A stretch of 64,000 nt of DNA. Origin: Croceibacterium sp. TMG7-5b_MA50 (GTDB lineage Bacteria > Pseudomonadota > Alphaproteobacteria > Sphingomonadales > Sphingomonadaceae). The translations under genes and the position numbers were made by a program. Below, piece by piece: positions 1-9,210 of the stretch (positions are counted from its first letter, which is position 1; each line of letters opens with the position of its first letter). Below the pieces are notes generated by a model. It worked only from the letters and a program-made list of their open reading frames with translations, was not told the DNA's origin and made no database searches. The DNA lies in contig NZ_CP156082.1 in NCBI RefSeq assembly GCF_039830145.1, positions 824,001 through 888,000 of the forward strand. The letters are read 5' to 3'.

Positions 1-146
1 GCGCCGGCGACCGCACCCACGGCTGCGCCGGTCAGCACCGGCTTGGTCGAAGGATGAGCCATCCCGCCCTTGGCCATGCCCTTCAGTTCGGAGGTGGCAT
101 CGTCCAGCAGGCTGCCGGGACGCTGCGGATCGTTGTCGTAGGGCAT
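1..146 (-). CDS. Small hypothetical protein, 5' part only (runs off the left edge)
   Basis: A minus-strand reading frame opens at an ATG (144-146) and stays open to the window edge, giving the first 48 residues. It begins MPYDNDPQRPGSLLDD and ends in an Ala/Gly-rich stretch (TGAAVGAVAGA) that looks like the start of a glycine-zipper or membrane-inserting helix. It lies directly upstream of the end of glyA on the same strand, so it is probably downstream in the same transcript. I do not recognise the family; the C-terminus is outside the window. Confidence 0.6.
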   Translation of the reverse strand, partial: MPYDNDPQRPGSLLDDATSELKGMAKGGMAHPSTKPVLTGAAVGAVAG

Positions 147-149
147 CAA

Positions 150-1475
150 TTATCTCCCGGGATAGACAGGAAAGGCCTGGCACAGTTCGCTTGCCTGGCG
201 GCGCACAGCCTCTTCTACCTGCGCGTCGCCCTCCTCACCGTTGCGGGAGAGGCCGGCGACCACGTCGGCGATCATGCGCCCGACCTGCGCGAACTCGGCC
301 GTGCCGAAGCCGCGGGTCGTAGCAGCCGGGGTGCCGAGCCGGATGCCGGAGGTGATGAACGGGGAGCGCGGATCGAACGGGATCGCGTTCTTGTTGCAGG
401 TCAGGAAAGCGCGATCGAGCGCCTTTTCCGCCGCCTTGCCGGTGACATCCGCCTGGGTCAGGTCGACCAGCACCAGGTGGTTGTCCGTCCCGCCGGAGAC
501 GCAGGGTACGCCTGCCTGCGCAAGCGAGTCGGCCAGCGCCCTGGCATTGGCGACGATCTGCGCGGCATAGTCACGGAAGGAAGGCCGCAGCGCCTCCCCG
601 AAAGCGACCGCCTTGCCCGCGATGACGTGCATCAGCGGCCCGCCCTGCAGGCCGGGGAAAATGGCGGAGTTGAACTTCTTCGCCAGTGCCTCGTCATCGG
701 TCAGGATCACGCCCGAACGGGGGCCGCGCAGGCTCTTGTGCGTGGTTGTGGTCACGACATGGGCATGAGGGAAGGGGGAGGGATGCACGCCGCCGGCGAC
801 CAGGCCGGAGAAGTGCGACATGTCGATCAGCAGGTATGCGCCCACCTCGTCCGCGATGGCTCGGAAGGCGGCGAAGTCCCAGTGGCGCGGATAGGCGGTG
901 CCGCCCGCGATGATGAGCTTCGGCTTGTGCTCCCGCGCAAGGCTGGTCACCTGCTCCATGTCGAGCAGGCTGTCTTCCCGCCGCACGCCGTAAGGCACGG
1001 CGTTGAACCACTTGCCGCTCATGTTCACGGGACTGCCATGGGTCAGGTGCCCGCCGCTGGCGAGATCCAGCCCCATGAAGGTGTCACCAGGGTTCAGCAG
1101 TGCCAGGAACACGGCCTGGTTCATCTGGCTGCCCGAATTGGGCTGCACATTGGCGAAGTTGCAGCCGAACAGCCGTGTCACCCGCTCGATCGCGAGCCGC
1201 TCCACCTCGTCTGCGTATTCGCAGCCGCCGTAATAGCGCTTGCCAGGATAACCCTCGGCATATTTGTTGGTGAAGACCGATCCGGTCGCTTCCAGCACGG
1301 CGGGGCTGGCGATGTTCTCGCTGGCGATCAGTTCGATCCGGTCACGCTGGCGCCCGAGTTCCCGGCCGATGATTGCGGCGACATCGGGATCGGCATCTTC
1401 CAGCGTGTCGTGCCAGAAGGTCTTGAGCGGAGTGGAGGTGGCCGTTTGATCGCGGTCGAGCGTGGGCGTGGTCAT
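150..1475 (-). CDS. glyA: Serine hydroxymethyltransferase
   Basis: PLP enzyme of 441 residues that interconverts serine and glycine while loading one-carbon units onto tetrahydrofolate in the cytoplasm. The family signature around the Schiff-base lysine ([14 protein letters not shown], Lys at about residue 247) is intact, as are the N-terminal ELIASEN motif and the [15 protein letters not shown] substrate segment. The frame extends further upstream, but the ATG at 1473-1475 gives the usual family N-terminus. It overlaps the stop of rpiB as ATGA, so the two are translationally coupled. One-carbon metabolism is also represented in the window by thyA and fau. Length and motifs are entirely typical. 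Confidence 0.97.
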   Translation of the reverse strand: MTTPTLDRDQTATSTPLKTFWHDTLEDADPDVAAIIGRELGRQRDRIELIASENIASPAVLEATGSVFTNKYAEGYPGKRYYGGCEYADEVERLAIERVTRLFGCNFANVQPNSGSQMNQAVFLALLNPGDTFMGLDLASGGHLTHGSPVNMSGKWFNAVPYGVRREDSLLDMEQVTSLAREHKPKLIIAGGTAYPRHWDFAAFRAIADEVGAYLLIDMSHFSGLVAGGVHPSPFPHAHVVTTTTHKSLRGPRSGVILTDDEALAKKFNSAIFPGLQGGPLMHVIAGKAVAFGEALRPSFRDYAAQIVANARALADSLAQAGVPCVSGGTDNHLVLVDLTQADVTGKAAEKALDRAFLTCNKNAIPFDPRSPFITSGIRLGTPAATTRGFGTAEFAQVGRMIADVVAGLSRNGEEGDAQVEEAVRRQASELCQAFPVYPGR

Positions 1476-1924
1476 GCCGGTTCCTGATTCAACTGAGGCT
1501 GGGAAAGCTTGTCGACGCGGCGCTGGTGCCGGCCGCCTTCGAAGGGGGTGTCGAGAAAGGCCGCAAGGCATGCCCGGGCCATTTCCGGACCGATCAGCCG
1601 CGCGCCCATGGCGATGGCGTTCGCATCGTTGTGCGTCCGCGCGAGCCGGGCCGACAAGGGTTCGCTGACCAGCGCGCAGCGCACAGCCGCATGGCGGTTG
1701 GCGGCAATCGAGATGCCGATGCCCGACCCGCACAGCGCTACACCGAGCGCCGCCTGATTGTCGCCGATCGCCTGCGCCAGACGGTAGCCATAGTCGGGAT
1801 AATCGACCGAGCTGGCACTGTCCGGGCCAAGGTCAACAACCTCGTACCCGATGTCGGCAAGCCACTGGGCAAGATCCGCTTTCAGGTCGAAAGCGGCGTG
1901 GTCGGACGCGATCGCGATCTTCAT
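1472..1924 (-). CDS. rpiB: Ribose-5-phosphate isomerase B
   Basis: RpiB/LacAB-family isomerase of 150 residues that converts ribose 5-phosphate to ribulose 5-phosphate in the pentose phosphate pathway. The N-terminus has the family motif IASDHAAF and the active-site loop [16 protein letters not shown] with the catalytic cysteine is intact. I chose the ATG at 1922-1924 because [12 protein letters not shown] is the standard start; in-frame ATGs at 1936 and 1951 would add 4 or 9 residues. No clear Shine-Dalgarno precedes any of them. It is the first gene of a coupled rpiB-glyA pair. Confidence 0.93.
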   Translation of the reverse strand: MKIAIASDHAAFDLKADLAQWLADIGYEVVDLGPDSASSVDYPDYGYRLAQAIGDNQAALGVALCGSGIGISIAANRHAAVRCALVSEPLSARLARTHNDANAIAMGARLIGPEMARACLAAFLDTPFEGGRHQRRVDKLSQPQLNQEPA

Positions 1925-2092
1925 GGGCGCGCCCATAGCGCAAGCGGGCATCGCTGGCCACCCGCTCCGACAGCGGCATTATCCTGCCGGCGGACCGGCA
2001 AAAACCTGCCGGTAACCGTCCTTGGCAGTGAAGCGGGAAAGGAGAGCCGACTAGACTGCATCCGACGGGAAGCTGCCAGAAAGCTGAGAGAT

Positions 2093-2626
2093 ATGAGCCT
2101 GATAAATCTTGTCGGTATGGGCCGGGGCCCTGCCAGACCGACTCCGACCCCTACACCGGCCCCTGCCCCGGCGCCGCCGCCTTTGCCATCAGCAGCGCCT
2201 GCGACTTCACCGCCGACGACTGCGGAACAGGGCGACGATGCTGCGCGCGATCCGCAGGCAGCCGACAACAGTGCAGGTGCGGGGGAGGACGGAGAGGTCA
2301 CTTACAACCCGCGACCGGCACCGTCACAATCGCCCGTCCATGTCGCCGAGGCTGCCAGCCCGCCAGCCTCAGCGACGCCGGCGGGCCATCTCGCCGCGGT
2401 GAGGGAGATTGGCGTTGCCCAGTTTGACGATGTTCGCCTGCGGATCGCGCCAGTGGAGGTGGCGAGGGCATCTTCGGCTCGTCCGGAGGCAACGCCGGAA
2501 GTCGCCGAGCGCGAGTCACTCCCAGCAACGCTGGTGGAGGCGCAGGCGATCTATGCGCATAGCATCCGGGTTCTGCTCGCCGGGCAACCAGCCGGCAGGT
2601 CGGCGCGGATCGTCGCCGAGCCTTAG
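2093..2626 (+). CDS. Proline/alanine-rich hypothetical protein
   Basis: An open frame of 177 codons starts at ATG 2093 after a GAGAG ribosome-binding-like sequence and converges on the response-regulator gene. Residues 13-45 are low-complexity Pro/Thr/Ala, followed by an acidic disordered stretch and then a more ordered C-terminal half (about 100-177). No signal peptide or transmembrane helix is seen and I recognise no family. The GC-rich composition allows long chance frames here, so reality rests on the RBS, on codon choice that looks coding in the C-terminal half, and on the fact that the space is otherwise empty. Confidence 0.45.
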   Translation: MSLINLVGMGRGPARPTPTPTPAPAPAPPPLPSAAPATSPPTTAEQGDDAARDPQAADNSAGAGEDGEVTYNPRPAPSQSPVHVAEAASPPASATPAGHLAAVREIGVAQFDDVRLRIAPVEVARASSARPEATPEVAERESLPATLVEAQAIYAHSIRVLLAGQPAGRSARIVAEP

Positions 2627-2638
2627 AAAGAGCCGGGC

Positions 2639-2983
2639 CTAGCCTTCGAACGCGCGGCGAATGGCGGCGAGGTCGTAGGGCTTGCTGATGGTGGGAACGG
2701 CGGCGAGATCCTGCGGCCAAGATTGCAAACTGTTGCCGGTGGCGAACACCACCGGCACCTGCGCTGCAAGAAGCGCGCGCGCCAGCGGGAAGCTTTGACG
2801 ACCGTGCAGATTTACGTCCAGGATTGCCGCATCCCAGGTGCATTCGTCTACGCAGCGCAGCCCTTCGTCCAGCGAACAAGCCAGCCTGGCGCATGCGCCG
2901 ACACTCTGTAGCATGTCCTCCAGCGCGAAGCCAATGATCGGCTCATCCTCGACCAGCAGAACCCTGCGTCCGGCGAGTTTCAC
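2639..2983 (-). CDS. Single-domain response regulator (receiver only)
   Basis: A 114-residue CheY-like receiver with no output domain. The acidic pair sits in VLLVEDEP near residue 10, the phospho-acceptor aspartate in AAILDVNLHG near residue 55, and the conserved lysine in SKPYD near residue 101. The start is a GTG (2981-2983) overlapping the stop of the upstream histidine kinase as GTGA, so the two are coupled and very likely partners. Stand-alone receivers in alphaproteobacteria usually act in phosphorelays or as phosphate sinks; which applies here cannot be read from sequence. Confidence 0.9.
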   Translation of the reverse strand: MKLAGRRVLLVEDEPIIGFALEDMLQSVGACARLACSLDEGLRCVDECTWDAAILDVNLHGRQSFPLARALLAAQVPVVFATGNSLQSWPQDLAAVPTISKPYDLAAIRRAFEG

Positions 2984-4431
2984 ACTCCGGCATCCGCCTG
3001 AGTGGCAGGCATGAGGCGTGTCTCGATGGTACAGGCGAGACCTTCCGGCGCATAGGTCAGCTGCACGCGGCCATCGCCGTCAGCGGAAAGGCCGCGCTCG
3101 ATCAGGCGAGTGCCGAACCCGCGCCGGCTTGGTGGTCGCACAGGCGGTCCGCCGGCCTCCTTCCAATGAAGCCGCAGCGCTGAGCTATCAGTCACTGACC
3201 AGGTGATGGCGATCTGTCCTTGCTCGTTGGAAAGAGCACCATATTTTAGCGCGTTAGTGCATAATTCGTGAACGATCATGGCCAGCGAAACCGCAGTTTG
3301 CGGTGGCAGCGCCACATCCGGGCCGGCGAGGGTGAAGCGGGCAATTGCATCTCCGGCGGTCGCCTCTGACGCCCGGCGCACGACATCGGCAAGTGGTGCG
3401 TCACCCCATTGCGCCTCCGTCAGCAGGGTATGCGCGGCCGCAAGCGCCTTCAGTCGGGCGCTGAAGATCGCCTGCGCCTCTTCCGCCCCAATGACGGCGC
3501 GGAAGGACTGACCTGCAAGGCTTTGGACAATGGCGAGCGTGTTCTTCACGCGATGGCTGAGTTCGCCGATCAGCAGCGTCTGGCGCTGTTCGTACTCGAC
3601 CTCTTCGGTCAGGTCGTAGCCCTGGACGATGATGCCGCCGACGGAGCCATCTGCCGCGAACACGGGCTGGAAGATGAAGTTCAGGAACAGTTCGGCAGTA
3701 CGGCCCTGCGGCAGACGGCGGAGCAGTACGCGGGTGCGGCGTCCGTAGAAGGGCTGCCTGGTGGCGCGCACCTGATCCAGGATCTCGCCGAAACCCTGCT
3801 CCATCACTTCGGGCAGGGCGTCGCTGACCGGTTGGCCGATCAGGTCGTTGCGGCCGACCAGCTCGCAATAGGCTCTGTTGGCCATGGTGAAGCGGTGATC
3901 GGGCCCTTCCAGCAGCGCGACGAAACCGGGGGCATGGGCAAAGAAGTCGAGCAGCCGACGGCTTTCTGCGGCAAGATCGGTATTACGCTCCTGCACCGCG
4001 CTCGCGCGGCGAAGCAGGTCCGCCTCATCCCGCGCCCGGCGCAGATTGTGTAGTTCGGTGATGTCGACCGTGTGCTGCAGGATGTAGCTGAGTGCGCCAG
4101 ACTGATCGGGCAGGGGCGTGTGCGTGGCACTCCAGTACCGCACGTCCATTCCTCCGTCGGGTCGAGGAATGTCGTAGCGGATGATGGCAATTTCGTCCGG
4201 CTCGCCAGTTCTCAATACGCGTTGGAGCGACTCGTTGAGCAGCTTGTAGCTTTCGGACGCAGGATCAGCCGGAAAGGCCTCCATCAGCCTGCGCCCGAAA
4301 ATCTCCGTTCCTTGCCGCATGGTGACGGATAGATATGCATCGTTCGCCCACGCGATCACCAGATCGCGGTCCAGCACCATGTACGGGTTGGGCGAGCGTG
4401 CGAACAGCGCCGCGAAGTCGAGCGTCACCAC
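2980..4431 (-). CDS. PAS-domain HWE-family sensor histidine kinase
   Basis: Soluble 483-residue kinase without transmembrane helices. Two PAS domains (about 10-125 and 155-275) precede an HWE-type transmitter: the phospho-acceptor histidine is in GELSHRVKN (about residue 293), the ATPase domain carries HELCTNALKYGALS, and the LHWKEAGGP segment supplies the Trp-x-Glu that names the family. The protein starts with two consecutive GTG codons (MVTLDF) about 24 bp after the rpoD stop, suggesting co-transcription with rpoD. It overlaps the single-domain receiver downstream. The signal sensed is unknown; PAS domains of this kind often bind flavin, heme or small ligands, but no LOV cysteine motif (NCRFLQ) is present. 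Confidence 0.93.
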   Translation of the reverse strand: MVTLDFAALFARSPNPYMVLDRDLVIAWANDAYLSVTMRQGTEIFGRRLMEAFPADPASESYKLLNESLQRVLRTGEPDEIAIIRYDIPRPDGGMDVRYWSATHTPLPDQSGALSYILQHTVDITELHNLRRARDEADLLRRASAVQERNTDLAAESRRLLDFFAHAPGFVALLEGPDHRFTMANRAYCELVGRNDLIGQPVSDALPEVMEQGFGEILDQVRATRQPFYGRRTRVLLRRLPQGRTAELFLNFIFQPVFAADGSVGGIIVQGYDLTEEVEYEQRQTLLIGELSHRVKNTLAIVQSLAGQSFRAVIGAEEAQAIFSARLKALAAAHTLLTEAQWGDAPLADVVRRASEATAGDAIARFTLAGPDVALPPQTAVSLAMIVHELCTNALKYGALSNEQGQIAITWSVTDSSALRLHWKEAGGPPVRPPSRRGFGTRLIERGLSADGDGRVQLTYAPEGLACTIETRLMPATQADAGV

Positions 4432-4455
4432 GCGGGCGGCGGTCCTATTACAGGC

Positions 4456-6495
4456 TCACTGGTCCAGGAACGAGCGCATCTTGCGGCTGCGACTCGGGTG
4501 CTTCAGCTTGCGCAGCGCCTTTGCCTCGATCTGCCGGATACGTTCGCGGGTCACGCTGAACTGCTGTCCGACCTCCTCAAGCGTGTGATCGGTATTCATG
4601 CCGATACCAAAGCGCATGCGCAGAACACGTTCCTCACGCGGGGTGAGAGAGGCGAGGACGCGAGTGACGGTTTCCTTGAGGTTTGCCTGGATCGCCGCAT
4701 CCACCGGGATGATCGCGTTCTTATCCTCGATGAAGTCGCCCAAGTGGCTGTCTTCCTCGTCGCCGATCGGCGTTTCGAGGGAGATCGGCTCCTTGGCGAT
4801 CTTCATGACCTTGCGCACCTTTTCAAGTGGCATGGAAAGGCGTTCGGCCATCTCCTCCGGCGTCGGTTCGCGGCCCTGTTCGTGCAGGAACTGGCGGCTA
4901 GTCCGCACCAGCTTGTTGATGGTCTCGATCATGTGAACGGGGATGCGGATGGTCCGCGCCTGGTCCGCAATAGAACGGGTGATCGCCTGCCGAATCCACC
5001 AGGTGGCGTAGGTGCTGAACTTGTAGCCGCGGCGATACTCGAACTTGTCGACCGCCTTCATCAGGCCGATGTTCCCTTCCTGGATCAGGTCAAGGAATTG
5101 CAGGCCGCGATTGGTGTACTTCTTCGCGATGGAGATCACCAGGCGCAGGTTCGCCTCGACCATCTCCTTCTTGGCGATGCGCGCCTCGCGTTCACCCTTC
5201 TGCACCATGTTGACGATGCGGCGGAACTCGCCAAGCGACATGCCGGTCTGCGCGGCGATGTCGGCGATTTCCGCGCGGATGCGCTCCACCGGCTCCGCCT
5301 CGTTGGTGGCGAAGGCGGTCCACTTCTTGTCCTTCTTCGACACGGAACCGAGCCACGCATCGTCGAGCTCGTTACCCATGTACGAGTTCAGGAAGTCGAC
5401 GCGCTTGATCTTGTGACGTTCGGCCAGACGCAGCATCTGCCCGCCCAGCGTGGTCAGCCGGCGGTTGAAGGCGTAGAGATTGTCGACGAGGTATTCGATC
5501 TTGGTCGCGTGGAATTGGACCGATTCTACCTCTGCCGTCAGCTGATCGCGCAGCTCCTCGTACTGGCGCTCCTTGGCCGGCGCGAAGCTGTTGCCGGCGC
5601 CCAGCACGTCCACGCGCTCGGCCTGCAGCGTCTCGAACCGGTTGAACAGGTCGGTGATGCGGGCGAAGCGCTCCAGCGCGTCAGGCTTCAGCGCGGCTTC
5701 CATCTGGGCCAGGGAAAGGGTGTTGTCCTCCTCTTCCTCTTCCTCGCGACGGCGACGGCCGGCACCTTCGCCATCCTCATCCTCGTCGGCGGAGGCTTCC
5801 TCCTCGGGCTCTTCCTCCTCCTTGTAGGACGGGCCGGCGGTCTCCTCGCTGATCTCGCCGTCGTCGTCCTCGTCGGACTCCATCTTGTCGACCGGCGGCT
5901 CCTTGGACAGCATTGCGTCGAGATCGAGGATCTCGCGCAGCTGCATCTCGCCATTGTTCAGCGCTTCGGACCACTGGATGATGGCGTGGAAGGTGATCGG
6001 GCTTTCGCACAGGCCCATGATCATCATGTCACGGCCCGCCTCGATGCGCTTGGCGATGGCGATCTCGCCCTCGCGGCTCAGCAGTTCGACGGCGCCCATC
6101 TCGCGCAGGTACATGCGCACCGGATCGTCGGTGCGTTCGGTGGTTTCCTTGCGCTTCTTCTCGGGCAGGGTGGCGGCGGCGGCCTCGTCGGGCTCGGCGC
6201 TGTCCTCGTCCTCGTCCGCGCTGCCGGATTCCTCGGTCCGGCGCTCGCCGTCCTCGTCCTCTTCGGCGGCGTCCTCGTCATTCTCGACGATGTTGACGCC
6301 CATTTCGCTGATCGCGGACATCACGTCCTCGATCTGGTCAGTGGACATCTGGTCTTCGGGCAGCGCCTCGTTCAGCTCGTCCACGGTGATGTAGCCGCGA
6401 CGCTTCGCCTTCGCGATCAGCTTCTTGATCGACGCTTCGTTGAGGTCGATCAGCGGAGCATCTTCGGCCTGGGTGGTCGTGTCTTCCGACGCCAT
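4456..6495 (-). CDS. rpoD: RNA polymerase primary sigma factor, sigma-70 (RpoD)
   Basis: Housekeeping sigma factor, 679 residues. Region 1.1 lies at the N-terminus ([28 protein letters not shown]), the non-conserved region is long and strongly acidic (residues about 90-270, with runs of Glu/Asp), and regions 2-4 are canonical. Region 2.4 includes [20 protein letters not shown], and region 4.2 ends the protein with the [23 protein letters not shown]. The gene follows dnaG on the same strand after 216 bp, so it can be read both with yqeY-dnaG and from its own promoter in that gap. A PAS/HWE kinase gene begins 24 bp downstream. Confidence 0.98.
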   Translation of the reverse strand: MASEDTTTQAEDAPLIDLNEASIKKLIAKAKRRGYITVDELNEALPEDQMSTDQIEDVMSAISEMGVNIVENDEDAAEEDEDGERRTEESGSADEDEDSAEPDEAAAATLPEKKRKETTERTDDPVRMYLREMGAVELLSREGEIAIAKRIEAGRDMMIMGLCESPITFHAIIQWSEALNNGEMQLREILDLDAMLSKEPPVDKMESDEDDDGEISEETAGPSYKEEEEPEEEASADEDEDGEGAGRRRREEEEEEDNTLSLAQMEAALKPDALERFARITDLFNRFETLQAERVDVLGAGNSFAPAKERQYEELRDQLTAEVESVQFHATKIEYLVDNLYAFNRRLTTLGGQMLRLAERHKIKRVDFLNSYMGNELDDAWLGSVSKKDKKWTAFATNEAEPVERIRAEIADIAAQTGMSLGEFRRIVNMVQKGEREARIAKKEMVEANLRLVISIAKKYTNRGLQFLDLIQEGNIGLMKAVDKFEYRRGYKFSTYATWWIRQAITRSIADQARTIRIPVHMIETINKLVRTSRQFLHEQGREPTPEEMAERLSMPLEKVRKVMKIAKEPISLETPIGDEEDSHLGDFIEDKNAIIPVDAAIQANLKETVTRVLASLTPREERVLRMRFGIGMNTDHTLEEVGQQFSVTRERIRQIEAKALRKLKHPSRSRKMRSFLDQ

Positions 6496-6711
6496 TGAGT
6501 GTTCTAACCTGTTTCCTGTGCGCCGGGCGGCAGCGGGGCCGCGCCGGGTTCACCCTGTTCCCCGACCCCCGCACCGGCGGCCGGTTTTCTTGCCATCTGC
6601 CCGAGTCGCTGATCGAATGCCAGCCTTCGTTTATTGGGCGATGGTGCTTCGTGCGAGCACCCGATATGGTACCGGCTCAATGGGGATCAAGCGGTCTATC
6701 AGAAGGGACGC

Positions 6712-8568
6712 CTATGCCGCTTCAAGCTTTCTGACTTGCGTCTGATACCTCTGAGTAAGTTCAAATAGGCGCTGCTTCTCGTGCCATGCCTCATCGGTCA
6801 TCTCACGTTGGAAGTGCTCCGAAGCATTGAGGTACGCTTTCTTGATATTTGATTGATCGACGTACAGGCTGACCGCATCGACAAGGCACTCGGTTGCTCG
6901 GTCATGTTCCGCCTTCCAGACGAACGGAAACCGCAAGTGGTCGTATTCTTCCGGTTCGGGTCGTTTTAACCCAGCCTGCATCAGGGCGTCTTCATACAGC
7001 GCGGGGCTCGGTGTGATGCCGTCGAGATGAGCGGTTACCAAAACTCCAATGCGGGCATCCAAGGACTTTGAGTCAGTAGAAAAAATTTTCTGATACAAAA
7101 TTTCTATGAGGTATGGATAACGTAATAGACCTTCAGTTATCGCTGCTCCAAGCCGCCGATGCAATGCATCGTTGCTAAACAATGTAGCTTTAGAGGATAT
7201 GCCAACAGTTTGGTCAGCCGCCGATGTAGGTCGACGAAAATCAAATCTTATGACATTGTTGCGTTCCTTTTTATTGTGGCTGCGCTTAAAGCTTTCTCGC
7301 CGGGGAAAGGCGAGGGCGGAGAACCGGTCGAGCCAGTCGCGGCGGTACAGCGCGGCGATATCCGGCTGGGCGATCGCCTCCACGTGGGCGAGCAGTCGCG
7401 CCTTCAGCCCAGCCTTGTCCTCCGGCCCGGTGAGCGGCTGGACCGCCTGTTCGTGCTGCCAGACGAGGTCGAGCAGGCTGCGTGCCTCCGCCAGCGCCAT
7501 GTCCATTCCCGCCCGGCCGTCACGCTTTAGCAGGTCATCCGGGTCGAGCCCGGCAGGCAGGATGGCGAATTGCAGCGAGTGACCGGGCCGCAGCATGGGT
7601 AGGGCGCGGGTGGCGGCGCGAATGGCGGCGCGCTGCCCGGCGGCGTCCCCGTCGAAGCACAGGACCGGCTTGTCCGCCATGCGCCACAGTAGCTCGATCT
7701 GCTGCTCGGTCAGCGCGGTGCCCATCGGCGCCACCGCATCCTCGAACCCCGCGGCCGCCAAAGCGATCACGTCCATGTAGCCTTCGACAACCAGCACCCG
7801 GCCGCTCTGCCGGCTGGCGGCGCTGGCGCGATGCAGATTGTAGAGCGTGCGGCCTTTGTCGAACAGCGGGGTATCAGGCGAATTCAGGTATTTGGGAGCA
7901 TCCTTTTTTTCGTTGTCGAGTATGCGGCCGCCAAACGCGATCACTCGCCCGCGCGCGTCCTGGATCGGCAGCATCAGCCGGCCGCGGAACCGGTCGTAAT
8001 TCTCGCGCCCTTCGGCCTCGATCCTGAGGCCTGCCTCGACCAACATGGGTTCGCCGAAGCGTTCCAGCGCCGCCTTCAGCGCGTTGCGATTGTCAGGCGC
8101 GTAGCCGAAGCCGAACCTTTCGATCGTGTGTGCGTCCAGCCCTCGAACCTTCAGGTAATCGCGCGCTCGCGCGCCGTCTGGTCCGCGCAGATTGGCGACG
8201 AACCAGTCCTGCGCCGCCTGCATCGCCTCTGCCAAGCCGTTGCGCTGTTCCGCCGCTTGCGCGGCGCGCGGGTCGGGGCGGGGCACTTCCATGCCCGCCT
8301 CCGCCGCCAATTCGCCAACCGCATCGATGAAGCCCAGGCCGCGCTGATCGGTCATCCAGCGGATCGCATCGCCATGCGCGCCGCAGCCGAAGCAATGATA
8401 GAACCCCTTCTCGTCATTGACGGTGAATGAGGGGCTCTTCTCATTATGGAACGGGCAGCATGCCTTCCATTCCCGGCCAGCGCGCGTCAGCTTGGTCGTG
8501 CGGCCGATCACCTGTGACAGGGTGATCCGCGCGCGCAGTTCGTCCAGCCATTGCGGGGTGAGGGCCAT
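6712..8568 (-). CDS. dnaG: DNA primase
   Basis: Replicative primase of 618 residues that synthesises RNA primers at the fork and binds the DnaB helicase. The N-terminal CHC2 zinc finger (CCPFHNEKSPSF then HCFGCGAHGD, residues about 38-65) and the TOPRIM domain (VVEGYMDVIAL, then FDGDAAGQRA, residues about 255-330) are intact. The C-terminal 195 residues (from about 423) correspond to the helicase-binding domain and are encoded by DNA of distinctly lower GC, about 43% in 7021-7260 by hand count, beginning sharply near 7300. This suggests replacement of that domain by recombination. It follows yqeY by 29 bp and precedes rpoD, the classical macromolecular-synthesis arrangement. Confidence 0.97.
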   Translation of the reverse strand: MALTPQWLDELRARITLSQVIGRTTKLTRAGREWKACCPFHNEKSPSFTVNDEKGFYHCFGCGAHGDAIRWMTDQRGLGFIDAVGELAAEAGMEVPRPDPRAAQAAEQRNGLAEAMQAAQDWFVANLRGPDGARARDYLKVRGLDAHTIERFGFGYAPDNRNALKAALERFGEPMLVEAGLRIEAEGRENYDRFRGRLMLPIQDARGRVIAFGGRILDNEKKDAPKYLNSPDTPLFDKGRTLYNLHRASAASRQSGRVLVVEGYMDVIALAAAGFEDAVAPMGTALTEQQIELLWRMADKPVLCFDGDAAGQRAAIRAATRALPMLRPGHSLQFAILPAGLDPDDLLKRDGRAGMDMALAEARSLLDLVWQHEQAVQPLTGPEDKAGLKARLLAHVEAIAQPDIAALYRRDWLDRFSALAFPRRESFKRSHNKKERNNVIRFDFRRPTSAADQTVGISSKATLFSNDALHRRLGAAITEGLLRYPYLIEILYQKIFSTDSKSLDARIGVLVTAHLDGITPSPALYEDALMQAGLKRPEPEEYDHLRFPFVWKAEHDRATECLVDAVSLYVDQSNIKKAYLNASEHFQREMTDEAWHEKQRLFELTQRYQTQVRKLEAA

Positions 8569-8597
8569 GGGGTGGGATTATGCCTGCATCCGCCCGA

Positions 8598-9053
8598 TCA
8601 GGCGAGCGCATCCTTCACCCAGCCACTCGCCCGGCCAAGGTCGAGCACGGTGCCGTGGCGCGCCTTCAGTTCCGCCATTACCTTGCCCATGTCCTTCATG
8701 CCCGATGCGCCGAGCTCCGTCTTGATGCCCTCGATCGCGGCGCGGGTTTCCGGCTCGTCCAGCTGGCGGGGCAGGAACTCCTCGATCACAACCAACTCGG
8801 CCTGCTCCTGCGCGGCGAGTTCGTCGCGCCCACCTTGCTCGTACATGGTGATCGATTCGCGGCGCTGCTTGGCCATCTTCTGCAGCACGTCGATCACCAG
8901 CGTGTCGTCATCCGTCACCGGCTGCGTCGCGGTGCGCTGTTCGATGTCGCGGTCCTTCAGCTTGGCGGCGATCAGCCGCAAAGCGGCAGTCCGCGGTTTG
9001 TCGCCCGCCTTCATCGCCGTCACGGTCTCCGCCTTGATCCGGTCCCTGATCAT
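8598..9053 (-). CDS. yqeY: GatB/YqeY domain protein
   Basis: A 151-residue YqeY-family protein related to the tail domain of the GatB amidotransferase subunit; the family is thought to touch tRNA or tRNA-modifying enzymes, but its role is unsettled. The protein begins MIRDRIKAETVTAMKAGD and has the family's EEFLPRQL motif. An upstream in-frame ATG at 9107 exists, but the start at 9051-9053 is preceded by a good AAAGAGG Shine-Dalgarno, which decides it. It is the first gene of a yqeY-dnaG-rpoD block, an order seen widely in alphaproteobacteria, and diverges from carA. Confidence 0.92.
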   Translation of the reverse strand: MIRDRIKAETVTAMKAGDKPRTAALRLIAAKLKDRDIEQRTATQPVTDDDTLVIDVLQKMAKQRRESITMYEQGGRDELAAQEQAELVVIEEFLPRQLDEPETRAAIEGIKTELGASGMKDMGKVMAELKARHGTVLDLGRASGWVKDALA

Positions 9054-9133
9054 ATGTGCCTCTTTCGCAAGGATGTGTGTTGCCGCGCCCCATCCGTCAT
9101 CGGGCACGATCCGTCAAACTGCGGAGCGCGGCC

Positions 9134-9162
9134 TTGACGGCGGGGGGTGGCGCGAGTAGCCG
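9134..9162 (+). promoter_or_regulatory. Candidate sigma-70 promoter for carA
   Basis: TTGACG (9134-9139) and TAGCCG (9157-9162) are separated by 17 bp, which would place the transcription start near 9169, about 40 bp before the carA ATG. The -10 box is weak, so this is a candidate by pattern only. Confidence 0.4.
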
Positions 9163-9210
9163 CCGCGCCTTAGCAACATCGCTGGCAATTCACCTGAACG
9201 GGAGCCCACA

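Noticed and set aside
4498-6498. A 666-codon open frame on the plus strand opposite rpoD
   Set aside because: It is the antisense shadow of the strongly acidic rpoD region; it is Leu/Val/His-rich with no domain or signal, and rpoD is certain.
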